34,606 nucleotides of DNA from NCBI GenBank assembly GCA_027488965.1, contig JAIYAO010000146.1:1-34606 (forward strand), read 5' to 3'. Source of the DNA: Alphaproteobacteria bacterium (GTDB lineage: Bacteria; Pseudomonadota; Alphaproteobacteria; Caulobacterales; Aquidulcibacteraceae). The stretch's first letter is position 1. Every line of letters starts with the position of its first letter. Positions 27,872-34,606 of the stretch are shown here, piece by piece. Under the pieces are notes generated by a model that made no database searches, was not told the DNA's origin, and worked only from the letters and a program-made list of their open reading frames with translations. The translations under genes and the position numbers were made by a program.

Positions 27872-29529
27872 GCCGCAGCCTGCAGGCCGGCGTAGGCGGC
27901 CTCCTTGAAGGGCGCGATGCCGATGCGCGCCGCGGTGTCGATGAAGCGCTCAGCGCCTTCGCGCTTCGCCAGATAAAGATCGACGAGACGGGCGACCATG
28001 TCCGGTACGTCCTCCGCCTTCACGGCGCGGCCAAGGATTTCCGCCAGCGTGATCTGTGAATCCGAGCGGCCGCCGACCAGCACCTGGAACCATTCTTCGC
28101 CGTGCTTGTCGACGCCGAGCACCCCGATGTGCCCCACGTGGTGGTGCCCGCACGCGTTGATGCAGCCGGAAATCTTGATGGCCAGTTCGCCGATCTCCTC
28201 CTGCCGCGATTCCAGTTTCTGCTGGATCGCCAGTGACAGCGGGATCGATCTCGCGTTGGCGAGCGAACAGAAATCGCCGCCGGGGCAGGCGATGATGTCG
28301 GTGGCGAGCGCGATGTTGGGCTGGGCGAGGCCGGCGGCGTCCGCCGCCTCCCAGAGTGCGAAAAGATCGCGGCGCGCTACGTCCGCCAGCACGAGGTTCT
28401 GATGGTGGGAGACGCGGATCTCGCCGAAGGAGAAACGGTCGGCCAGATCGGCGGCGGCGTCCATCTCCGCATCCGTGGCGTCGCCCGGCGCGGGGCCGGT
28501 GCGCTTCAGCGAGAGCGTTACAGCGGCATAGCCGGGGCGCTTGTGGTCGATGACGTTGCGGCGCAGCCAGGCGTCGAAGCGCTTGTTCTGTGCCCGCCGG
28601 GCGGCGAGATCGGCGCCCGCCTCGGCCTCAGGCAGATAGGGTGGATCGATGAAGCAGGCTTCCACGCGCACCCGTTCGGTGTCGGTGAGCGTGGAGGGCC
28701 CGTCCACCAGATGCCGGAAATCCTCCTCGACCTCGGCGGCGAACTTCTCGGGGCCCAGCGCCTCCACGAGGATCTTGATCCGCGCCTTGTAGAGATTGTC
28801 GCGCCGGCCCCAGCGGTTGTAGGCGCGCAGGATCGCCTCGCTGTAGGTCAGCAGATGGCGCCACGGCAGGTCCTCGCGGATCGTCACCGCGATGCGCGGC
28901 GTGCGGCCCTGGCCGCCGCCGACCTTCACGCGCAGCAAGACGTCGCCATCGGCGCCGCGATAGACGTCGAACGCCAGATCGTGGACGCCGCTGGCGGCGC
29001 GGTCGTCCTTCGCACCGTTGAACGCGACCTTGAACTTGCGCGGCAGCGCAGCGAACTCCGGGTGCAACGTCGACCACTGCCGCATGATCTCCGCCCACGG
29101 CCGGGGATCGACGATCTCGTCGGCGGCGACGCCGGCGAAGTGGTCTGTGGTCACGTTGCGGATGCAGTTGCCGCTGGTCTGGATGGCGTGCATCTCGACG
29201 GTGGCGAGATCGGCCAGAATGTCGGGGACCCGCTCCAGTGCGGGCCAGTTGTACTGGATGTTCTGGCGGGTGGTGAAATGGGCGTAGTTGCGGTCGTACC
29301 GGCGGGCAATGTCGGCCAGCATCCGCAACTGGTGGCTGGACAGCATGCCGTACGGGATCGCCACCCGCAGCATGGGGGCGTGCCGCTGGATGTAGAGGCC
29401 GTTCTGCAGGCGGAGGGGACGGTACTCGTCCTCGCTCAACCGGCCAGAGAGAAAGCGGGCCGTCTGGTCGCGGAACTGCGCCACGCGCTCGTCCACGATC
29501 TTCTGGTCGACGGCGTCATACCGGTACAC
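27868..29529 (-). CDS. cysI: Sulfite reductase hemoprotein (siroheme, 4Fe-4S)
   Basis: The enzyme reduces sulfite to sulfide with six electrons. The frame runs to 29535, but GTG 29529 is the better start: it has GGAGAG six bases upstream and gives MYRYD, the usual beginning of this subfamily. The protein then has 553 residues. The cluster ligands are C415 and C421 (CPGGDFC) and C456 and C460 (GCINACGHHH). YAHFTTRQNIQYNW and TSGNCIRN are siroheme/sulfite-binding blocks. No CysJ flavoprotein is nearby, so ferredoxin donation is likely. Nitrite reductase is a possible alternative, but the siroheme/CysK context favours sulfite. Confidence 0.92.
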   Translation of the reverse strand: MYRYDAVDQKIVDERVAQFRDQTARFLSGRLSEDEYRPLRLQNGLYIQRHAPMLRVAIPYGMLSSHQLRMLADIARRYDRNYAHFTTRQNIQYNWPALERVPDILADLATVEMHAIQTSGNCIRNVTTDHFAGVAADEIVDPRPWAEIMRQWSTLHPEFAALPRKFKVAFNGAKDDRAASGVHDLAFDVYRGADGDVLLRVKVGGGQGRTPRIAVTIREDLPWRHLLTYSEAILRAYNRWGRRDNLYKARIKILVEALGPEKFAAEVEEDFRHLVDGPSTLTDTERVRVEACFIDPPYLPEAEAGADLAARRAQNKRFDAWLRRNVIDHKRPGYAAVTLSLKRTGPAPGDATDAEMDAAADLADRFSFGEIRVSHHQNLVLADVARRDLFALWEAADAAGLAQPNIALATDIIACPGGDFCSLANARSIPLSLAIQQKLESRQEEIGELAIKISGCINACGHHHVGHIGVLGVDKHGEEWFQVLVGGRSDSQITLAEILGRAVKAEDVPDMVARLVDLYLAKREGAERFIDTAARIGIAPFKEAAYAGLQAAA

Positions 29530-30770
<1,241 letters not shown>

Positions 30771-30778
30771 TTTTGTGG

Positions 30779-30841
30779 CACCGCCGGCTTCAGCCGGAAC
30801 GTGTTTGTCGTGCAGGACTTGGCCGGCTGAAGCCGGCGGTA
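30779..30841. repeat. REP-like inverted hairpin pair, copy 2
   Basis: An exact 18-bp inverted repeat, accgccggcttcagccgg (30780-30797) and its reverse complement (30823-30840), flanks a 25-base spacer in the gap before cysK. Each arm is itself a hairpin: CCGGCT-tc-AGCCGG and GCCGGCT-ga-AGCCGGC. A diverged copy is at 10837-10900. It lies ten bases before the cysK start, so it may affect cysK expression or end the upstream transcript. Confidence 0.8.
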
Positions 30842-30851
30842 CGGGTGGCAG

Positions 30852-31847
30852 ATGATCCTCACCTCCATCGTCGACGCCATCGGCGACACGCCGCTCATCA
30901 AACTCCGCCGCGCGTCGGAGGAGACAGGCTGTACGATCCTCGGCAAGGCGGAGTTTCTCAATCCCGGTCAGTCGGTGAAGGACCGCGCCGCGCTGGGCAT
31001 CATCCGTGACGCTGAGGCCCGCGGATTGCTGCGCCCGGGCGGCGTGATCGTCGAGGGCACGGCGGGCAATACCGGCATCGGACTCGCCATGGTCGGCAAC
31101 GCATTGGGCTACCGCACCACCATCGTCATCCCGCGCACGCAGACGCAGGAAAAGAAGGACGCCATCCGCCTCCTCGGGGCCGAACTGATCGAGGTGGACG
31201 CCGTGCCCGCCGCCGACCCCAACCACTACGTGAAGTTCTCCGGTCGGCTCGCCGAGGAGAAGGCGCGCACCGAACCGAACGGCGCAATCTGGGCCAACCA
31301 GTTCGACAACATCGCCAATCGCCGCGCACACGAAAACACCACCGGGCCCGAAATCTGGGCGCAGACCGAGGGCAGGATCGACGGCTTCATCTGTGCGGTG
31401 GGTTCAGGCGGCACGCTGGGCGGGGTGTCCAATTATCTGAAGTCGCAGAACCCCGGCGTGCAGATCGGCATCGCCGATCCCGGGGGCGCGGCGCTCTACA
31501 ACTGGTACAAGCACGGCGTGCTGAAGGCCGAAGGCACGTCCATCACCGAAGGCATCGGGCAAGGCCGCGTGACGGCGAACCTTGAGGGCGTCGTCGTCGA
31601 TCACGCTTACCGCATCGATGATGCGACGGCGCTGACCATCGCCTTCAACCTCGTGACGGAGGAGGGCCTGTGCCTCGGCTCTTCCTCCGGCATCAACATC
31701 GCCGGCGCCATCGAACTGGCGAAAACGCTTGGCCCCGGCAAGACCATCGTCACCATCCTCTGCGACTACGGCAGCCGCTATCAGTCGAAGATGTTCAACC
31801 CTGCGTTCCTGCGGGAGAAGGGATTGCCGGTTCCGGCGTGGCTATGA
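30852..31847 (+). CDS. cysK: Cysteine synthase (O-acetylserine sulfhydrylase A)
   Basis: This 331-residue PLP enzyme of fold type II makes cysteine from O-acetylserine and sulfide. PLP is bound by K43 in NPGQSVKDRAA. EGTAGNTGIGLA holds the substrate carboxylate loop, and VGSGGTLGG (phosphate cup) and EGLCLGSSSGINIAGA are further hallmarks. The segment WANQFDNIANRRAHENTTG is typical of CysK. It lies downstream of the reductase after the repeat element, consuming the sulfide made by CysI. The stop overlaps purU (ATGA). Confidence 0.95.
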   Translation: MILTSIVDAIGDTPLIKLRRASEETGCTILGKAEFLNPGQSVKDRAALGIIRDAEARGLLRPGGVIVEGTAGNTGIGLAMVGNALGYRTTIVIPRTQTQEKKDAIRLLGAELIEVDAVPAADPNHYVKFSGRLAEEKARTEPNGAIWANQFDNIANRRAHENTTGPEIWAQTEGRIDGFICAVGSGGTLGGVSNYLKSQNPGVQIGIADPGGAALYNWYKHGVLKAEGTSITEGIGQGRVTANLEGVVVDHAYRIDDATALTIAFNLVTEEGLCLGSSSGINIAGAIELAKTLGPGKTIVTILCDYGSRYQSKMFNPAFLREKGLPVPAWL

Positions 31848-32704
31848 GCGTGCAGTCCGAATTCATCCTCACGGTGCGGTGCCCTGACACCAAGGGGCTC
31901 GTGGCGGCTGTCAGTACCGCGTTGGCGGCGTGCGATTTCAGCATCGTGGAGGCCACGCAGTTCAACGATCCGGTGGACGAGCAGTTCTTCATGCGCGTCG
32001 TCTTCCGCCCGTGCAACGGGGCCGACGAAGTGGCGGTGTTCGAACGCGCGTTTGCGCCCATCGCCGAACGCTTCGCCATGACATGGCGCATCCGCAGCGC
32101 CGCACAGCGCCCGCGCACCCTCATCGCGGTCTCGAAGTTCGGCCACTGCCTGACGGACCTCATCCACCGCTGGAAGGCGGGCAGCCTTCCCGTGGACATC
32201 GTCGGCGTCGTCTCCAACCATGAAGACTTCCGTCCGTTCGTGGAATGGAGCGCGCTGCCCTTCCACCACCTGCCGGTCACGCCTTACACTAAGCCCGCGC
32301 AGGAGCGCCGCTTCCTCGACCTGATGGAGAGTCTCAACGTCGATCTGCTGGTGCTTGCCCGCTACATGCAGGTGCTGTCGCCGGCGTTCTGCGATGCGGT
32401 GGCGGGGCGCTGCATCAACATTCACCACTCCTTCCTGCCGAGTTTCAAGGGCGCCAATCCCTACAAGCAGGCCCACGTGCGCGGCGTGAAGATCATCGGC
32501 GCCACCGCCCACTACGTGACGGCCGACCTCGACGAGGGCCCGATCATCGAACAGGCGGTGGAGCGCGTCGAACACAGCCACGCCCCGGCTGATCTGATGG
32601 AGATCGGCCGCGACATCGAATGCGCGGTGCTGGCGCGCGCGGTGCGCTGGCACGCGGAGGGCCGCGTGATGCTGAACGGGGTGCGGACGATCGTGTTTTC
32701 GTAA
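31844..32704 (+). CDS. purU: Formyltetrahydrofolate deformylase
   Basis: This 286-residue enzyme hydrolyses 10-formyl-THF to formate and THF, balancing one-carbon pools. It has an N-terminal ACT domain (1-80: LTVRCPDTKGLVAAVSTALAAC and IVEATQFNDPVDEQFFMRV) and a formyltransferase-like catalytic domain. The catalytic residues are N192 and H194 (CINIHHSFLPSFKGANPY) and D230 (ADLDEGPI). Length is normal. Start and cysK stop overlap, so translation is coupled. Serine-derived one-carbon units link the two pathways loosely. Confidence 0.95.
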   Translation: MSVQSEFILTVRCPDTKGLVAAVSTALAACDFSIVEATQFNDPVDEQFFMRVVFRPCNGADEVAVFERAFAPIAERFAMTWRIRSAAQRPRTLIAVSKFGHCLTDLIHRWKAGSLPVDIVGVVSNHEDFRPFVEWSALPFHHLPVTPYTKPAQERRFLDLMESLNVDLLVLARYMQVLSPAFCDAVAGRCINIHHSFLPSFKGANPYKQAHVRGVKIIGATAHYVTADLDEGPIIEQAVERVEHSHAPADLMEIGRDIECAVLARAVRWHAEGRVMLNGVRTIVFS

Positions 32705-32706
32705 GG

Positions 32707-32723
32707 GGTGAACCTACTTCACC
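32707..32723. terminator. Small hairpin after purU
   Basis: GGTGAA (32707-32712) pairs with TTCACC (32718-32723) around CCTAC, starting two bases after the purU stop. There is no T-tract. It lies where the base composition drops and could end the cysK-purU transcript or mark the left edge of the DUF4279 insertion. Confidence 0.35.
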
Positions 32724-32752
32724 GGTTAGTCCGCTCGTCGCCGGGAGCGAAC

Positions 32753-33163
32753 CTATGCAATGATGACTGAGACGCCGAATGGAATTTCTAGCGCCGTAAA
32801 GATCGCCAACGATTTCGGCTCGACTTGAAAGCCTGCGTGGTCGCTGTCGCTGCAATAACCGCAAAAAACATCGAGTCGATGTTGTGCCTTCAAGGACAAC
32901 AAATACTCCCGAGCGGGCACCACATCTGTCCATAGAGTCTGCAGGTGCGCATCCAGCGGCGCTTCCTCAGGTAAATCAGTGCTGTAGTGCCAAGCATCAT
33001 CGCGATGCTGATGTCCGCCGGGACGTCGAGAGTCGCCCTTCCTGTGGGTATGGGTCGGCTGCAACCCGATCGCCGCCGTTAGCTCGTCGAAGTCTAACCC
33101 ATCCCCGTGTATGCGAAGAGTGGCGCTGAAGTGGAGATAGGGTTCTTCGGCTTCTTCCGGCAT
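32753..33163 (-). CDS. DUF4279 domain protein
   Basis: This 136-residue protein fits DUF4279: an N-terminal strand YLHFSATLRIHGDGLDFDEL, then GLQPTHTHRKGD, DAWHYSTDLPEE and a C-terminal FQVEPKSLAIFTALEIPFGV. Function is unknown; members often occur as single accessory genes and some sit near toxin-immunity or defence loci. G+C is about 50 percent in the 120 bases counted, against about two-thirds around it, so the gene was probably acquired horizontally. Stop TAG 32753-32755 is convergent with purU. Confidence 0.75.
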   Translation of the reverse strand: MPEEAEEPYLHFSATLRIHGDGLDFDELTAAIGLQPTHTHRKGDSRRPGGHQHRDDAWHYSTDLPEEAPLDAHLQTLWTDVVPAREYLLSLKAQHRLDVFCGYCSDSDHAGFQVEPKSLAIFTALEIPFGVSVIIA

Positions 33164-33221
33164 ATACGCAGTGTAACCCAGTTAGCTCGCGATGTCCGCT
33201 CTGAGCCACGTCCGGACGCCG

Positions 33222-34172
33222 CTAAATCCCCGCCCCATGGTCCAGATCGCCCTCGCGGCCTTCCTCGCGCAACCAGTTCATGAAGCTGCGCAGTGCGGGG
33301 GAAACGGTGCGCCCGCGCGGCCAGACCATCCAGTAGGCGAAGTTGATCGGCGTGCCGGAAGCGCCGAACGGCGCCACCAGACGGCCGAGGGCCAGGTCCG
33401 CCGCCGCGAGTTGGCGCTTGGCCAGCGCCACGCCCTTGCCGGCGATGGCGGCCTCGATGACGAGGCTTGAGGGATTGAGACGCAGGCCCTTGCGCGCATC
33501 CACGCCCTCCACGCCGCGCGCCATCAGCCACATGTCCCAGGTCGGGCAGGAGGGGTCCTGGTCGGGGCTCTCGTCGTGCAGCAGGGCGAAGCGGGAAAGA
33601 TCGGCCGGGGTCTTCATGCCGTCGTCGCCTTCAAGGAGGAGCGGCGAGCAGATGGGCAGCACGGATTCCTGCATCAGCCGTTCGGCGTTGGTGTCGCGGT
33701 AGCCGCCGGCGCCGTAGCGGATGGCGATGTCCACGTCGGTGACCGCGAAATCCACGACCGCCATGTCGGCGGAGATCCACACCTCCACGTCCGGGTGCTG
33801 CTCCTTGAAGCGCTCCAGCCGCGGGGCGAGCCACTTCATGGCGAACGACGGCGCGGCCGATACGCTCACCCGCTGGCTGCGCAGCGGCAGGCGCATGACG
33901 CGGGCGGCCTCTGCAAGCGCCGCGAGGCCCTCCGAGGCATGGCGGAAGGCTGCCTTGCCGGCGTCCGTCAGCTCCACGCCGCGGCCGAGGCGGCGGAACA
34001 GCGGCTGGCCGGCATAGGTCTCCAGCGCCTGGATCTGCTGGCTGATGGCGGCGGGGCTCACGTTCAGTTCGTCGGCGGCCTTGGCGAAACTCGCATGGCG
34101 CGCCGCCGCCTCGAAGGCGCGGAACGCCGCGTGCGGGGGGCCGCGGTCCGGGTGATCGTTGTTCTGGGCCAC
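33222..34172 (-). CDS. LysR-type transcriptional regulator, GcvA-like
   Basis: The N-terminal winged helix-turn-helix is FRAFEAAARHASFAKAADEL, NVSPAAISQQIQALE and PLFRRLGRGVELTDAG. The effector domain has AAPSFAMKWLAPRLERF, DVDIAIRYGAG and a late PINFAYWMVWP. This form is common in the GcvA/AmpR branch. No ATG lies near the domain start, so I use GTG 34172 (316 residues). An ATG at 34241 would add an atypical 23-residue leader. It is divergent from an aldehyde dehydrogenase gene and probably controls it. Confidence 0.88.
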   Translation of the reverse strand: MAQNNDHPDRGPPHAAFRAFEAAARHASFAKAADELNVSPAAISQQIQALETYAGQPLFRRLGRGVELTDAGKAAFRHASEGLAALAEAARVMRLPLRSQRVSVSAAPSFAMKWLAPRLERFKEQHPDVEVWISADMAVVDFAVTDVDIAIRYGAGGYRDTNAERLMQESVLPICSPLLLEGDDGMKTPADLSRFALLHDESPDQDPSCPTWDMWLMARGVEGVDARKGLRLNPSSLVIEAAIAGKGVALAKRQLAAADLALGRLVAPFGASGTPINFAYWMVWPRGRTVSPALRSFMNWLREEGREGDLDHGAGI

Positions 34173-34276
34173 GGCCCGACAGGTGACGTTCCCAGGCCGG
34201 CCATGCAAGGGGTTGACCCCTCGGGGGCGACGAACGACCAAGCCCGTTCCCCGATTTCTCCGCCAGGAGACACGCC
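34173..34276. promoter_or_regulatory. Divergent control region of the LysR regulator and aldehyde dehydrogenase
   Basis: The 104 bases between start codons contain the inverted repeat GGGGT-tg-ACCCC (34209-34220), overlapping a second arm pair CCCC-tc-GGGG. AGGAGA lies six bases before the dehydrogenase ATG. LysR proteins usually bind such divergent gaps, but this repeat is not a standard T-N11-A site, so its role is inference. Confidence 0.4.
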
Positions 34277-34606
34277 ATGCCTGCCCCGGACACTGCCCAA
34301 GCCACCGCCGCGGCGCTTGAAGCGCTGGGCGTCCCGCGCGCGCTTTACGCGAACGGAAGCCTCGCGGCGTACTCGCCGATCGACGGCGCGCGGATCGGGT
34401 TGGTGCGCGAGACGGCGCCTTCGGAGGCCGATGCCATGATCGCCGCAGCGCACGCGGCGTTTCTCCAGTGGCGCCTCGTGCCCGCCCCGCGCCGCGGCGA
34501 GCTGGTGCGGTTGTTCGGGGAGGAACTGCGCGCGGCGAAGGATCAGATTGCGGCGCTGGTGACGCTGGAGGCGGGCAAGATCGTCTCCGAGGCGGCGGGC
34601 GAAGTG
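34277..34606 (+). CDS. Aldehyde dehydrogenase, ALDH7/AmaB-like, N-terminal part
   Basis: The first 110 codons are visible and run off the right edge. The sequence shows LAAYSPIDGARIGLV, an AIAAAHAAF-type helix, QWRLVPAPRRGELVRLFGEELR and ALVTLEAGKIVSEAAGEV. The VPAPRRGELVR and LEAGKI-x-SE pattern is typical of ALDH7 enzymes such as piperideine-6-carboxylate/aminoadipate semialdehyde dehydrogenase of lysine breakdown. AGGAGA is six bases upstream of ATG 34277. The catalytic Cys and Glu lie beyond the window. The lysine role is a family inference. Confidence 0.85.
   Translation, partial: MPAPDTAQATAAALEALGVPRALYANGSLAAYSPIDGARIGLVRETAPSEADAMIAAAHAAFLQWRLVPAPRRGELVRLFGEELRAAKDQIAALVTLEAGKIVSEAAGEV

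Overview
The window is 34.6 kb of compact, GC-rich (about two-thirds G+C) bacterial chromosome. The likely host is an alphaproteobacterium. Supporting signs are a PopZ/DUF2497-type C-terminus directly upstream of valS, a DUF1674 (SDHAF4-like) gene, a ferredoxin-type CysI/DUF934/CobA siroheme locus, and an HtpX-RsmB gene pair. The order cannot be settled from the sequence alone. I see no insertion sequence, phage or CRISPR array. Most genes are core metabolism or housekeeping, with a few unusual ones between them.

Layout. (1) 1-6947, plus strand: popZ tail, valS, ilvD, an exported caspase-like protein whose p10 and p20 halves appear swapped, a LysE-type exporter and a DUF3137 membrane protein. 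(2) 6979-9162, minus strand: a zinc-type alcohol dehydrogenase, xthA and an EthD-domain protein in a tight operon. (3) 9231-12277, plus strand and divergent from the dehydrogenase: a FadD-type acyl-CoA synthetase, a REP-like hairpin pair, a LimB-like flavin monooxygenase and a 51-residue membrane protein. (4) 12389-15965, minus strand: htpX, rsmB, a Nudix hydrolase, a VanZ-like protein and rpmG, ending in a clear rho-independent terminator. (5) 16020-19957, plus strand: an SDHAF4-like protein, then kup followed by three overlapping genes. These are two small membrane proteins and a Sel1-repeat/prolyl-hydroxylase-fold protein that has lost its iron ligands. (6) 20045-24096, plus strand: argG, a CE15 (glucuronoyl esterase)-like lipoprotein, an SDR dehydrogenase and a second LysE-type exporter. 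(7) 24093-24752, minus strand: free methionine-(R)-sulfoxide reductase and a CAU-anticodon tRNA, most likely tRNA-Ile2. (8) 24848-25959, plus strand: a DUF1214/DUF1254 pair. (9) 25979-32704: a sulfur-assimilation locus. Sulfite reductase, DUF934, CobA and a precorrin-2 dehydrogenase-like protein run on the minus strand. A ferredoxin-NADP reductase, cysK and purU run on the plus strand. (10) 32753-34606: a low-GC DUF4279 gene, a GcvA-like LysR regulator and the start of an ALDH7-like aldehyde dehydrogenase.

How the genes work together. The clearest functional unit is region 9. CobA and its partner make siroheme, CysI uses it to reduce sulfite to sulfide, the divergent ferredoxin-NADP reductase is a plausible electron source, and CysK captures sulfide as cysteine. 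The most novel-looking objects are the apparently circularly permuted caspase-like protein (4599-5318), the metal-ligand-less prolyl-hydroxylase-fold protein coupled to kup (18893-19957), and a two-copy family of REP-like inverted hairpin pairs (10837-10900 and 30779-30841). All functional statements rest on reading motifs by eye. No database search was possible.
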